From assembly GCF_000720135.1 (NCBI RefSeq), contig NZ_JOIU01000018.1, positions 100,213 through 164,212 on the forward strand: 64,000 nt of DNA, in the 5' to 3' direction. The translations under genes and the position numbers were made by a program. Below the pieces are notes generated by a model. It was not told where the DNA came from and ran no database searches. It worked only from the letters and a program-made list of their open reading frames with translations. This stretch comes from Streptomyces sp. NRRL S-1022. Lineage in GTDB: Bacteria; Actinomycetota; Actinomycetes; Streptomycetales; Streptomycetaceae. Positions 17,045 through 26,440 of this stretch are shown here, piece by piece (position 1 is the stretch's first letter; each line of letters begins with the position of its first letter).

Positions 17045-18087
17045 GTGGAACTTGGCCGAAACCTGTCGAGAAGGCACATCTCGCTGAGCAGCACCTGGGA
17101 GACCGGCTCTCCGCCCTGGTGGACGGGGAGCTCGGTCATGAGACGCGTGAGCGGGTCCTCGCCCACCTGGCCACCTGCGCCCGGTGCAAGGCGGAGGCGG
17201 ACGCCCAGCGCGCGCTGAAGAACGTGTTCGCGGAGGCGGCCCCGCCGCCGCCCTCGGCGAGCTTCCTGGCCCGTCTCCAGGGGCTCCCCGGAGGAGGTGA
17301 CCCGGACGGCGGCGGCACGCCGTCTCCCGGGGGCGGATTCCTCGGCGGAGCCACCGGACCGGCCGGGACCCCCGGGGCCTTCGGCGTGAGGCGCGGCGAG
17401 CGCCTCCCGTTCGGGTACGTCCCCGCCGGCGCGCACGGCTACCTCCCGGGCGGCGTCCCCGCCCCCGAGGACCGCGGCTTCCGCATCCACCCCGTCGGCC
17501 GCCCGGACGACGGCCGCCCCGCCTGGCGCGGGCTGCGGTTCGCGTTCGCCGCCGCCGGCGCGGTGTCGCTGGCCGCGATCGCCCTCGGCGGTGTGACCAC
17601 CGCCGTCCCCGGCGATCCGGCCACGGACGCCCGGGCCGGCACCGGCGCCGGCACCAACGTCACCCCGGTCCGCTCGGCGGGCGCCGGCTCGGCGGGCACC
17701 GCGGCCACGCCGGACAGCCGGCGCCGCCGGACGGTCGGACCGCTGCTCGCGCAGGGCGTCCCGATGACCGGCCCGGTCCCGGCCGCGCCGACGACCCTGT
17801 CCGCGCCGCTGCTGCCCGGGGTGCCGGCCCCCGCCGCCCAGACCCCCGGCGAGGCGGTGCGCGCCCTGACCGCTCCGGTGCTGGCCGGCGCCGCCGCCGT
17901 CTCCCCGCTGATACGCCCGCTCGACGACACCATGGCCCTGCCGCTCGCCGACTGGTCCGCCACCGCCGAAGCCACCGGCTCCGGCCTGCTGTCCGCCCCC
18001 GTCCCCGACACCGGCTCCGCTTCCGCCACCGACCCCGTCCCCTCCGCCTCGCCGGCCTCTCCGGCCGCGCCCCACCCGTCGCCCTGA
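17041..18087 (+). CDS. Zinc-finger anti-sigma factor (RseA-like)
   Basis: A 348-residue membrane anti-sigma factor coupled to sigE by a GTGA overlap. The N-terminal domain holds the zf-HC2 motif HLATCARC preceded by [19 protein letters not shown], which should bind and hold the sigma factor. A single transmembrane segment ([19 protein letters not shown]) lies near residue 175. The rest is an Ala/Pro/Thr-rich external tail. The glycine-rich cytoplasmic linker is long. Release of the sigma factor probably needs proteolysis or redox loss of zinc; HtrA, next in the cluster, is a plausible participant. Confidence 0.9.
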   Translation: MSGTWPKPVEKAHLAEQHLGDRLSALVDGELGHETRERVLAHLATCARCKAEADAQRALKNVFAEAAPPPPSASFLARLQGLPGGGDPDGGGTPSPGGGFLGGATGPAGTPGAFGVRRGERLPFGYVPAGAHGYLPGGVPAPEDRGFRIHPVGRPDDGRPAWRGLRFAFAAAGAVSLAAIALGGVTTAVPGDPATDARAGTGAGTNVTPVRSAGAGSAGTAATPDSRRRRTVGPLLAQGVPMTGPVPAAPTTLSAPLLPGVPAPAAQTPGEAVRALTAPVLAGAAAVSPLIRPLDDTMALPLADWSATAEATGSGLLSAPVPDTGSASATDPVPSASPASPAAPHPSP

Positions 18088-18219
18088 CCTGCCACTGCGT
18101 CACGGCCCGCGAACCTGGTTGAATCCTGTGAGGCCGTGCCCGCGGCGACGACCCGGGAGCGGCAGCCGATGTTCCACGGCCGCGGCAGCGCCCGGTCGTG
18201 GCCCAGCCGTGGGGAGAGC

Positions 18220-20010
18220 ATGAACGAGGGGAACCGTGTCCCGCCGGTGGACGGACCGGAGGGAGCGGCGGGGGCGGCACCGGTCGGCCCGGCCGCGGGC
18301 ACCGGGGGGACCGTACCGGGGGACACCGGGGCCGACGGCGACTTCGAGCTGGCCAAGCCGGTGCCCGTCCCGTCCGCCGGCACCGACGAGCGTGACGCCG
18401 TGGCGGCCGACGCGGGCGAGGCCGCAGGGCCCGGGGAGACCGGCTGGGCGGCTCCCGCCGAGCGGCCCAGGCCGCTGCACGACCCCGATCCGTACAGCAC
18501 CCCGCCGTACGGCGAGCCCGGCCCCTGGGCCCCGGCGCCGCCGGTCCAGCACCCCGCGGCCACCCCGGCCCCCGGAACGGCCGTCCCCGCCCCCGCGGGC
18601 TCGCCGGCGCCCCAGCAGGCCTCCACCGGCCCCGTGCAGGCCTCCACCGGCCCCGTGCAGGCCTCCACCGGCCCCGTGCAGGCCTCCACCGGCCCTGTGC
18701 AGGCCCCCACCGGCCCCGTGCCGGGCGTACCGGTGCCCGCGCCGGGAACCCCGCCGCCGGCCGGCCCCGCGCCGCACACCGCCGCCGGGCCCTGGGGCCG
18801 CTACGACCCCTGGGCGGCCGGTTCCGCCACGGAGCAGGCGCTCGCCCGGGGGCCGTTGCAGCAGACCGGCGCCGGAGTGCTCACCGAGCGGCAGGGCACC
18901 CGGCGCGCGAGGCGGTTCCTGTTCGTGTGGACCGTGGTCGTCGCCCTCCTCGCCGCGGGTGTCGGCGGAGCCGTCGGCGCCTACGTCGAGCGGGACGGCC
19001 TCGGCGGCGGGGTACGGCTGCCGCAGGCCGGGAGCGTGCCGGCCGGCCGGGCACCGGACAGCGTGGCCGGGATCGCCGCCCGCGCCCTGCCCAGCGTGGT
19101 GACGCTGCACGTCAGAGGGGCCGACGAGGCGGGCACCGGCACGGGCTTCGTGCTGGACACCGCCGGCCACATCCTCACCAACAACCACGTGGTCGAGCCC
19201 GCCGGGACGGGCGGCGAGATATCCGTGACCTTCGGCAGCGGCGACACCGTCAAGGCCAAGGTCGTCGGCCGGGACAGCGGTTACGACCTCGCCGTCGTAC
19301 AGGTCCACGGCGTCCGCGGCCTCACCCCGCTGCCCCTCGGGAACTCCGACGACGTCAAGGTCGGCGACCCCGTCGTCGCCATCGGCGCCCCCTTCGACCT
19401 CGCCAACACGGTCACCTCCGGCATCATCAGCGCCAAGGAGCGGCCCATCACGGCCGGCGGGGAGAAGAGCGACGGCAGCGACGTGTCGTACGTCGACGCC
19501 CTCCAGACCGACGCCCCGATCAACCCGGGCAACTCCGGCGGTCCGCTGCTCGACTCCCGGGCCCAGGTCATCGGCATCAACTCCGCCATCCGCTCCGCCG
19601 GCAGCGGCACCGACTCCGACGGCGGCCAGGCCGGCTCCATCGGCCTCGGCTTCGCCATACCCGTCAACCAGGCCAAACGGGTCGCCGAGGAACTGATCAA
19701 CGACGGCCGGGCCACCCATCCGGTGATCGGCGTCACCCTGGACATGGGCTACACCGGCGACGGCGCCCGGATCGACGACAAGAGCGCCGGTGGCGGCCCC
19801 GCCGTCCTCAGGGGCGGCCCCGGCGAGCGGGCGGGCCTGCGGGCGGGAGACGTCATCACCGAGGTCGGCGGGGAGCGCGTGCACACCGGCGAGGAGCTGA
19901 TCGTCAAGATCCGCGCCCACCGGCCCGGCGACCGGCTGCGGCTCACGGTGGGACACGACGGCATCGAACGGAAGGTGTCACTGGTACTGGGCGCGTCGGA
20001 GCAGAACTGA
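18220..20010 (+). CDS. htrA: HtrA/DegP-family membrane-anchored serine protease
   Basis: A 596-residue protease. The cytoplasmic N-terminus (about 230 residues) is Pro/Ala-rich and carries five 7-residue repeats. A transmembrane helix (about 230-257) is followed by a trypsin-fold domain with the triad His323 (TNNHVVEP), Asp356 (SGYDLAVV) and Ser439 (NPGNSGGPLLD), then one C-terminal PDZ domain (GVTLDMGY to GDRLRLTVGHDG). ATG 18220 sits behind GGGGAG; longer in-frame starts exist at 18136 and 18169. It should degrade or chaperone misfolded exported proteins and lies downstream of the sigma/anti-sigma pair. Confidence 0.92.
   Translation: MNEGNRVPPVDGPEGAAGAAPVGPAAGTGGTVPGDTGADGDFELAKPVPVPSAGTDERDAVAADAGEAAGPGETGWAAPAERPRPLHDPDPYSTPPYGEPGPWAPAPPVQHPAATPAPGTAVPAPAGSPAPQQASTGPVQASTGPVQASTGPVQASTGPVQAPTGPVPGVPVPAPGTPPPAGPAPHTAAGPWGRYDPWAAGSATEQALARGPLQQTGAGVLTERQGTRRARRFLFVWTVVVALLAAGVGGAVGAYVERDGLGGGVRLPQAGSVPAGRAPDSVAGIAARALPSVVTLHVRGADEAGTGTGFVLDTAGHILTNNHVVEPAGTGGEISVTFGSGDTVKAKVVGRDSGYDLAVVQVHGVRGLTPLPLGNSDDVKVGDPVVAIGAPFDLANTVTSGIISAKERPITAGGEKSDGSDVSYVDALQTDAPINPGNSGGPLLDSRAQVIGINSAIRSAGSGTDSDGGQAGSIGLGFAIPVNQAKRVAEELINDGRATHPVIGVTLDMGYTGDGARIDDKSAGGGPAVLRGGPGERAGLRAGDVITEVGGERVHTGEELIVKIRAHRPGDRLRLTVGHDGIERKVSLVLGASEQN
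18616..18720 (+). repeat. Five tandem 21-bp repeats in htrA
   Basis: Five copies of a 21-bp unit encoding QASTGPV (the last one QAPTGPV), in phase with codons. The first four are identical at protein level and nearly so in DNA, so copy number probably varies among strains. Confidence 0.9.
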
Positions 20011-20094
20011 CACAAGTCTCACCTTGGGACGGTACCGGTCGGACGGGAACGCCGGGTACCGTTGAGCGACCGAGGACATCGCAAGGAGCGTCAG

Positions 20095-20544
20095 GTGTTC
20101 AATGACATAGGACCACTGGAGCTGGTGACCATCATCGTGCTCGCCGTGCTCGTCTTCGGTCCGGACAAGCTCCCGAAGGTGATCCAGGACGTGATGCGCA
20201 CGATCCGGAAGATCCGCGAGTTCTCGGAGAGCGCGAAGCAGGACATCCGCAGCGAACTGGGCCCGGAGTTCAAGGACTTCGAGTTCGAGGACCTCAACCC
20301 CAAGACGTTCCTCCGCAAGCAGCTGGACAACGAGGACCTGGGGCTGACGGAGATCCGCAACGGATTCGACCTGAAGAAGGAGATGGCCGAGGTCACCGAC
20401 GCGGTCCACAGCCGCGACGCCGCCGGGTCCGCCCCCTCCTCCTCGTCCTCCTCGGGTGCCTCCGGTGGCCGTGTCGACATGACCAAGAAGCCCGAGGCCC
20501 CGGGCGACGACGACCGCCCGCCCTTCGACGCGGACGCCACGTAA
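20095..20544 (+). CDS. tatB: Twin-arginine translocase subunit TatB
   Basis: A 149-residue protein. It shows the short N-terminal transmembrane helix followed by the Gly-Pro hinge (LELVTIIVLAVLVFGPDKLP) and an amphipathic helix (KVIQDVMRTIRKIREFSE), then a charged tail ending in Ser-rich and acidic sequence. GTG 20095 is 8 nt after AAGGAG. TatB forms the receptor complex with TatC for folded twin-arginine substrates; tatA and tatC are not in this window, as is normal for actinomycetes. Position after htrA is conserved (Rv1223-Rv1224). Confidence 0.94.
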   Translation: MFNDIGPLELVTIIVLAVLVFGPDKLPKVIQDVMRTIRKIREFSESAKQDIRSELGPEFKDFEFEDLNPKTFLRKQLDNEDLGLTEIRNGFDLKKEMAEVTDAVHSRDAAGSAPSSSSSSGASGGRVDMTKKPEAPGDDDRPPFDADAT

Positions 20545-20791
20545 GTCCTCTCCGCAGCGCCTTTCGCCGACACGCGCACGCGGGCGTACGCCGTGCACGT
20601 GACGCGTCTCATAACGCAGGCCCGGCGCACACGGCCTGAACAGGCCGTTCGTGCGACCCACGCATCAGGCGCCTGCCCTGCCGCTCTCAGCGGTGTGGAT
20701 ATGCTGCCGAGTTGTTGTGCGGACCGGACGCGTACGCCCGAAGGGGGGCGGGCCACCCCGGTCCGACGAGAGCGAGGAGGCGTCCGGGCAG

Positions 20792-21457
20792 ATGGAGACG
20801 ACGAGTCGGGTGGGCGCGCAGACGCCGGCCGCGGAGGGCGGACAGCAACTCGCCTCCGCCCGGCGTACGGTCGACGGTTACCTGCGGGCGCCCTTCCCGT
20901 GGTACGGCCTCGACGAGGCGTTCACGGGGCCGCGCTGGCTGATGCAGGTCGGCACCGCGGCCGACGGCGCCGTCGAACACGGTTCGATCGGGCACGGGGA
21001 CGAGCCCTCGGTCCGCGGCGAGACCGGCTCGGCCGGTGAACCCCGGGAGAAGTTCGCGGTCGTGGTGACCGTCGCCGCGCAGCCGTCCCGGCGCAGCGCC
21101 GACGGCACGGGCCTGCTGGAGGCGACCTCGGTGTCCTCGGCGGCCTGGCTGGCCGGCGTGGGGCTGCTGTCGTTCACCTGGCCCGGCCAGATGGACCACA
21201 GCCTGCGCGACGACTGGCTGGACCAGCAGACCGAGACGGCATGGGCACTGGCCGACGACCTGGAGGGGCCGGAGTGGTCCAGGCTGTCCCTCCCGGTGGA
21301 CGGAGTGGCGGCCTCCTTCCACTACCGTGAATCCGAGTTCGGCTGGGTCCTGGCCGGCACCACGGAGGCGGGCGTCCACCTGGGGGCCTACGGCCGGGGG
21401 ATGAGCGCGTACGGCCTCGGCTTCGCCGCGGTGAAGGACATCACCGCGTACGCCTAG
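20792..21457 (+). CDS. Conserved hypothetical protein
   Basis: A 221-residue soluble protein I do not recognise. The visible core contains TVDGYLRAPFPWYGLDEAFTGPRWLMQVG, a beta-rich middle (FAVVVTVAAQPSRR) and FHYRESEFGWVLAGTTEAGVHLGAYGRG. No signal peptide or transmembrane segment. Codon use is typical of the chromosome. ATG 20792 has AGGAGG 11 nt upstream, a rather long spacing. It sits at the point where the conserved tatB-mrp order is interrupted. Confidence 0.7.
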   Translation: METTSRVGAQTPAAEGGQQLASARRTVDGYLRAPFPWYGLDEAFTGPRWLMQVGTAADGAVEHGSIGHGDEPSVRGETGSAGEPREKFAVVVTVAAQPSRRSADGTGLLEATSVSSAAWLAGVGLLSFTWPGQMDHSLRDDWLDQQTETAWALADDLEGPEWSRLSLPVDGVAASFHYRESEFGWVLAGTTEAGVHLGAYGRGMSAYGLGFAAVKDITAYA

Positions 21458-21505
21458 CGCCGCCGGGTCTGCCGGGCACGGCCGCGGCCCGCCCGGCGGA
21501 CCCCG

Positions 21506-23992
21506 CTAGCCGATCAGGTGTTGCCACAGCAGCGTGGCCGCGGCCATCTGGCCGAGGAGCCAGGCGATGTGCCCGGCCGCGCCCTGCAGCCGGTAGATGG
21601 ACACCACCAGTGCGAAACGACTGCGCGCGTACTGCTGGTCCTCGGCGAACGTCGCCGTGTCCAGGGCGATGCTGGTGGCCGTCAGGATGACGGCCATGAA
21701 CAGGGAGTAGAGCAGCAGGTACAAGAAGACCCCGCCAGTGAAGGCGTTGAGCAGGACGGCGAGACAGGCGGGCACGGCATAGGCGAGGACCAGGCTCCAC
21801 GCCCGGACCGGGCTGGGACGGCCGGGGAGCAGGCGCCATAGCGCGCCCAGCACGAATCCGGCAGCGGCCCAGGCCGCCTGATAGGCGATGAACTTCGCGA
21901 CGACCTCCGGGACGGCGGTGGGCTCGTGGGAGAGCCGCATCCACTCCCACGCCGACCGCAGCTGCAGCAGGAGCAGCCCCACGCTGGCCGGGACGCCGAA
22001 CCAGAAGGCCACGCGCGCGGCGCGTACCGCGTTGTCCCACCAGTGGCCTTCCGGGCCCCAGGCCAGGGCGATGTCCACGACGTTCACCTGGCCGGGGGGT
22101 GGCTTGCGAGTGTCGCACCCGGTCAGCAGCCAGCGCCGCATGTCGCGCTGGCCAGCCTCCACCTGCTCCGACGTCATGCTCGCGTGCGCTCCCTTGTCGA
22201 GCACGCGCGCTTCGTGTTCGAGCCAGCGGAACTCATGGGCCCGGTGCATCAGCTCCTGGCGCCACGCCTGGCTCTTCAGCCTGTCCAGGCAGAAGGCCTC
22301 GCCCATGCGGTTCAGTACCGACCACCGTCGTCCCGCCCAGAGGACCCCGAACAGTGAGCCGATGTTCAGCAGCAGCCAGACCGGGTACTGAGCGGCGTTC
22401 CCGGCGAACGAGGCGCCCAGCAGGCCCGCGGTGAAGGCGAAGACCGCGGCGGTGAGCAGCGCGTCGGGTCCTTCCGGCCCCAGCGCGGACCTCTCGCCCC
22501 TCTCGTCGGCCCGCTGCCGCGTCCTGGTGCGGTAGCGCAGGAGGGCCAGCAGCGCGACCCCCGTCAGGACCCAGGTGTACGTGAAGACGAACGTCACGTA
22601 GCTGAACGAGAGCTGCGAGAGGTACTTGCTGACGTAGGCGCCGTGCCCCGTACCGGCGTTCCGGCCGACGAGCCAGGAAGACCTCTCCCATTGGTTCCCG
22701 TTCGCCCAGCACAGGCAGCCGAGCAGGCCGCCCGCGACCGCTGCGAGCAGGAGGGAGACCAGGGTCACGCAGAGGACCGGAGCCCTGTTCCACCGCCTCG
22801 TCCAGGAGGCGGGGGCCATCTGTCCCTCGCGGGCGAAGCGCCACGCCCAGGCGGTCATGGCCGCCAGCCACAGCCACACGGCCGCCAGGCCCATCAGCAC
22901 GTAGCCGACCTTGGCGGAGACGCTCGGTTCCGCCTTCGTGACCAGGTGCGGCGGGAGGTAGAACAGCTGGGGCGCCACGATCACCAGCAACCCGACCGCC
23001 GCCACGGAAACGGCCGCGGCCCGCACGGCGCGGGCCTGGACGGGCGTGCCACCGATCCAGGGACGGGCGACGAGGGTCAGTGCCAGGCCGGCCGAGATGC
23101 ACAGGAAGGCACTCCACGGCGGACTGACCTGGCGAGAGCTGAGCACGATGAGCATTACGGCGACCGACCCGCTGAGCAGGGCCCACTGCAGGACGGCCTG
23201 GACGGCGCTGTCCCTGTGGCCGTCGTGCGCGGATGAAGGGAGCCGCTGCCGCCCGCGGTACGCGGCCAGGGCGATCACGAACGAACCGCACACCCACCAG
23301 GCCCCGATGCCGAACTTGCTCCAGATCGATCGGTCATAGGTCAGAACCCACCAGCGCTGCCACGGAAGACCGAAGTCGAAGGTGATCTTTGCGAGCGGGA
23401 CCTCTTCCCACGTCCACTTACCGTTCTCGGGCGAGGCGGAGTTCTGCGTGTCATCGAATGTCAGGCCTCCCATCACGGCCGCGACGGTCCAGTGGGAATT
23501 CTGCAGCGTCGTCGGCTTCAGGGAAGCCGTCCACGTGCTCCTGTTTTTCGATGTGATCACCCAGGGGCCAAGCCTGACTCGGCCGTAATCCGTAATCCGC
23601 GCGAAAGAGTCGTACTCCACCCGGACGTCTCCGCCCCGGTCCGTCACCTGCGGGTCTTCGCTCCGCCACTCCGTCGTGCGGAGCGCCTTGTCCTGCCCGC
23701 GCAGCAGGCAGCGCATCGCGTGCAGGTATTGCGGGGAGTGCTTGTCGAGAAGCAGTTGTTCCGTCAGTGGCCACTCGGTCCGAGGGATGTCGATCGTCAT
23801 GTCGGAGTAGATGCTCACGCTACTCTCCACATGCTGGTCGAATCGAATCACGGCGTGCACGTGACTGCTTTCGAGCTGCTTTTCCCAGCATTTGCTGTTA
23901 TCGTTCTGCCCGGCTTGTGAAGGGGAGCACCCCCACCACATCACGGCCGCGACAATCAAGGGCAGAAGCTGCCACCACCGGATCCCCTTCAA
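21506..23992 (-). CDS. Large multi-spanning membrane protein (DUF6185-like)
   Basis: An 828-residue protein with a lipoprotein-like N-terminus (LPLIVAAVMWWGCSPSQAG), a roughly 220-residue external domain, then about 12 hydrophobic segments with a cytoplasmic region around HRAHEFRWLEHEARVLDKG. TTG 23992 is chosen because AAGGAGGT lies exactly 8 nt upstream and it puts the signal at the very N-terminus; the GTG at 24076 would add 28 residues. I recall similar Streptomyces proteins labelled DUF6185, with no known function. GC is somewhat lower near its 5' end. It may be a receptor or transporter; no catalytic motif is seen. Confidence 0.75.
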   Translation of the reverse strand: MKGIRWWQLLPLIVAAVMWWGCSPSQAGQNDNSKCWEKQLESSHVHAVIRFDQHVESSVSIYSDMTIDIPRTEWPLTEQLLLDKHSPQYLHAMRCLLRGQDKALRTTEWRSEDPQVTDRGGDVRVEYDSFARITDYGRVRLGPWVITSKNRSTWTASLKPTTLQNSHWTVAAVMGGLTFDDTQNSASPENGKWTWEEVPLAKITFDFGLPWQRWWVLTYDRSIWSKFGIGAWWVCGSFVIALAAYRGRQRLPSSAHDGHRDSAVQAVLQWALLSGSVAVMLIVLSSRQVSPPWSAFLCISAGLALTLVARPWIGGTPVQARAVRAAAVSVAAVGLLVIVAPQLFYLPPHLVTKAEPSVSAKVGYVLMGLAAVWLWLAAMTAWAWRFAREGQMAPASWTRRWNRAPVLCVTLVSLLLAAVAGGLLGCLCWANGNQWERSSWLVGRNAGTGHGAYVSKYLSQLSFSYVTFVFTYTWVLTGVALLALLRYRTRTRQRADERGERSALGPEGPDALLTAAVFAFTAGLLGASFAGNAAQYPVWLLLNIGSLFGVLWAGRRWSVLNRMGEAFCLDRLKSQAWRQELMHRAHEFRWLEHEARVLDKGAHASMTSEQVEAGQRDMRRWLLTGCDTRKPPPGQVNVVDIALAWGPEGHWWDNAVRAARVAFWFGVPASVGLLLLQLRSAWEWMRLSHEPTAVPEVVAKFIAYQAAWAAAGFVLGALWRLLPGRPSPVRAWSLVLAYAVPACLAVLLNAFTGGVFLYLLLYSLFMAVILTATSIALDTATFAEDQQYARSRFALVVSIYRLQGAAGHIAWLLGQMAAATLLWQHLIG

Positions 23993-24167
23993 CGCCCGCC
24001 ACCTCCTTCCGGAGGAATTTATCGACGTCGCGCGTGTCATGCTTCCGGACACGCGGAAGGGACTCCGGAAGGCCACCCCATCGGCCCGGCGTCCGTGGAA
24101 TTGCGGGAAAATAATCGGTGGCTGATAATGGAATCCGATGTACCGTCAACAATCTGACGGAGGGGCC

Positions 24168-24569
24168 ATGACCGACATAAACGTTTCCGCTCCACGCACC
24201 CCGCTTCCCCGCTTCGAGGAAGCCGAGGGGCTCGGCCCCGGGGACGCGGAATTCGTCCGGGACGTGGTGGCGGTGCTCGCCAAGCACGGCAACCTGGACC
24301 GCTTCGGCCTGTGCCTGCTGCACGACCACTTCCCGCTCGCCGCGGACGAGGTCCTCGTGGAGACGAACGACCCCGCGGCCCGCACGCTCCACGTCCAGGT
24401 GGAGAAGGCGGACAGGACCCGGCACACCCGGGCGTCGCAGTGGCGGTTCGTGCCGCACGCGGAGCGTGAGTCCGGCGCCGGATCCGGCGGAGGCGGGTAC
24501 CAGGAGATCCTGCTGTGCACCAAGCTCGACCTCTGCCCGGGGCACGCGGAGGAGCGCGAGGACGGTTGA
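24168..24569 (+). CDS. Hypothetical protein
   Basis: A 133-residue soluble protein I do not recognise. It has an acidic helix FVRDVVAVLAKHGNLDRFGLCLLHDHF, a beta region DEVLVETNDPAARTLHVQVEK, and ends with Cys-containing LLCTKLDLCPGH, which with His residues could bind a metal. ATG 24168 follows GGAGGGG. It is divergent from the large membrane protein, sharing a 175-bp AT-richer intergenic region, and may belong to the same inserted unit. Confidence 0.65.
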   Translation: MTDINVSAPRTPLPRFEEAEGLGPGDAEFVRDVVAVLAKHGNLDRFGLCLLHDHFPLAADEVLVETNDPAARTLHVQVEKADRTRHTRASQWRFVPHAERESGAGSGGGGYQEILLCTKLDLCPGHAEEREDG

Positions 24570-24590
24570 GCGCGTGACCGGGTACGGCGA

Positions 24591-24621
24591 AGGGGCGCCG
24601 TCGGGAAGAACGGGCGCCCCT
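24591..24621. terminator. Terminator hairpin
   Basis: Arms 24591-24599 and 24613-24621 (AGGGGCGCC and its complement) with a 13-nt loop, between the convergent hypothetical gene and mrp. Confidence 0.6.
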
Positions 24622-24648
24622 GTGCCGTAGCCGCTCAGACAGGCCGGC

Positions 24649-25782
24649 TCAGAACTTGTTCTTCGGGGTGATCCCCAGCGACAGGCCCGACAGGCCCCGC
24701 TGGCGGCCGCCCAGCTTGCCGGCGATCGAGCGCAGGGCCGAGCCCGCCGGGGAGTCGGGGTCGGTCAGGACCACCGGCTTGCCCTCGTCGCCGCCCTCGC
24801 GCAGGCGGACGTCGATCGGGATGTTGCCGAGGACCGGGACGGTCGTACCGGTCGTGCGGGTCAGGCCGTCGGCGACCAGCTGGCCGCCGCCCGTGCCGAA
24901 GACGTCGACCATCTCGCCGCAGTGCGGGCAGGGCAGGCCGGACATGTTCTCGACCACGCCGACGATCTTCTGGTGGGTCTGCACGGCGATCGAGCCCGCG
25001 CGCTCGGCCACCTCGGCCGCCGCCTGCTGCGGGGTCGTCACGACCAGGATCTCGGCGTTCGGGACCAGCTGGGCCACGGAGATCGCGATGTCGCCGGTGC
25101 CGGGCGGCAGGTCCAGCAGCAGGACGTCCAGGTCGCCCCAGTAGACGTCCGCGAGGAACTGCTGGAGGGCGCGGTGCAGCATCGGGCCACGCCAGACGAC
25201 CGGGGCGTTGCCCGGGGTGAACATGCCGATGGAGATGACCTTCACGCCGTTCGCGGACGGCGGCATGATCATGTTCTCGACCTGGGTGGGCCGGCCGTCG
25301 GCGCCCAGCATGCGCGGCACGCTGTGGCCGTAGATGTCGGCGTCCACGACACCGACCTTCAGGCCGTCGGCGGCCATGGCCGCGGCCAGGTTCACCGTCA
25401 CCGAGGACTTGCCGACGCCGCCCTTGCCGGACGCGACCGCGTAGACCCGGGTGAGGTTGCCGGGCCTGGCGAAGGGGACCTCGCGCTCGGCCTGGCCGCC
25501 GCGCAGGGCCGCCGCCAGCTCCTTGCGCTGCTCGTCGCTCATCACGTCCAGGGTGACGTCGACGCGGGTGACGCCCTCGACCCGGGAGACCGCCTCGGTG
25601 ACGCGCTGCGTGATGGTGTCGCGCATCGGGCAGCCGGACACCGTCAGGTACACGGTGACCGCGACCGCTCCGTCCGCGCCGATCTCCACCGATTTGACCA
25701 TCCCGAGTTCGGTGATCGGGCGGTTGATCTCGGGGTCGTTCACCGTCGCCAGTGCCTCGCGCACCGCGTCTTCCGTAGCCAT
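24649..25782 (-). CDS. mrp: Mrp/ApbC-type Fe-S cluster carrier ATPase
   Basis: A 377-residue P-loop ATPase. The N-terminal MIP18/DUF59 domain (about 1-85, with VSGCPMRDTI) is followed by the ParA/MinD-like domain: deviant Walker A SGKGGVGKSS, Walker B LLLDLPPGTGD, and the C-terminal LPCPHCGE motif whose cysteines bridge an Fe-S cluster in a dimer. It delivers clusters to apo-proteins in the cytoplasm. ATG 25782 fits the family start. Place before DUF1003 and CBS-protein genes matches Rv1229c-Rv1232c. Confidence 0.94.
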   Translation of the reverse strand: MATEDAVREALATVNDPEINRPITELGMVKSVEIGADGAVAVTVYLTVSGCPMRDTITQRVTEAVSRVEGVTRVDVTLDVMSDEQRKELAAALRGGQAEREVPFARPGNLTRVYAVASGKGGVGKSSVTVNLAAAMAADGLKVGVVDADIYGHSVPRMLGADGRPTQVENMIMPPSANGVKVISIGMFTPGNAPVVWRGPMLHRALQQFLADVYWGDLDVLLLDLPPGTGDIAISVAQLVPNAEILVVTTPQQAAAEVAERAGSIAVQTHQKIVGVVENMSGLPCPHCGEMVDVFGTGGGQLVADGLTRTTGTTVPVLGNIPIDVRLREGGDEGKPVVLTDPDSPAGSALRSIAGKLGGRQRGLSGLSLGITPKNKF

Positions 25783-25825
25783 AAGGACGATGGTACGGCG
25801 CGCCGGGGGGCCTGAGGGATGCCTC

Positions 25826-26440
25826 TCAGCGGTCGTCTGTGTCACGTCCGGGCGGGCGTTCCGCCCGTTCCGCCGGGAATACGACGTGGCCGGGGTGCCC
25901 GTCGTGCCGGCGGCGTTCGTCCAGCTCCTTCATCAGGTCCTGGAGTTCCGAGCGGATCCAGTCCCGGGTGGCGACCTCGCCCAGGCCCGTGCGCAGCGCG
26001 GCGATCTCCCGGGTCAGGTACTCCGTGTCGGCGATGGACCGCTCGTTCTGCTTGCGGTCCTGCTCCAGGTTGACCCGGTCGCGGTCGTCCTGCCGGTTCT
26101 GCGCGAGCAGGATCAGCGGGGCCGCGTAGGACGCCTGCAGCGACAGCATCAGGGTGAGGAAGATGAACGGGTACTGGTCGAAGCGCAGGTGGTGGGGCGC
26201 GGCGACGTTCCACACCACCCACACGATGATGACGACCGTCATCCACACGATGAAGCGTCCGGTCCCCAGGAACCGGGCGATCTTCTCCGACAGCCGGCCG
26301 AAGGCCTCCGGGTCCCACTCGGGCAGGATCCGGTGGCGCGGCGGGCGCGGCTGGTCCAGCCGGGCCGCCCGGGGCCGTCCGGCGGCCGTGGCGCCCGCCG
26401 GTTGCCGCTCGCGGGTCGCGGTCTCGCGCTCAGGAGCCAT
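25826..26440 (-). CDS. DUF1003 membrane protein
   Basis: A 204-residue protein. Basic Pro-rich N-terminus, then two transmembrane helices (FIVWMTVVIIVWVVWNV and FIFLTLMLSLQASYAAPLILLAQ) and a cytoplasmic coiled coil with the family motif NRQDDRDR. Function unknown. Its start overlaps the end of the upstream MgtE-like gene by 11 bp, so the two are translationally coupled and likely act together, possibly in magnesium homeostasis. Confidence 0.88.
   Translation of the reverse strand: MAPERETATRERQPAGATAAGRPRAARLDQPRPPRHRILPEWDPEAFGRLSEKIARFLGTGRFIVWMTVVIIVWVVWNVAAPHHLRFDQYPFIFLTLMLSLQASYAAPLILLAQNRQDDRDRVNLEQDRKQNERSIADTEYLTREIAALRTGLGEVATRDWIRSELQDLMKELDERRRHDGHPGHVVFPAERAERPPGRDTDDR

Noticed and set aside
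24040..24076. GTG 24076 or ATG 24040 as start of the large membrane protein
   Set aside because: Neither has an SD at suitable spacing; TTG 23992 has AAGGAGGT 8 nt upstream and yields a proper signal sequence.
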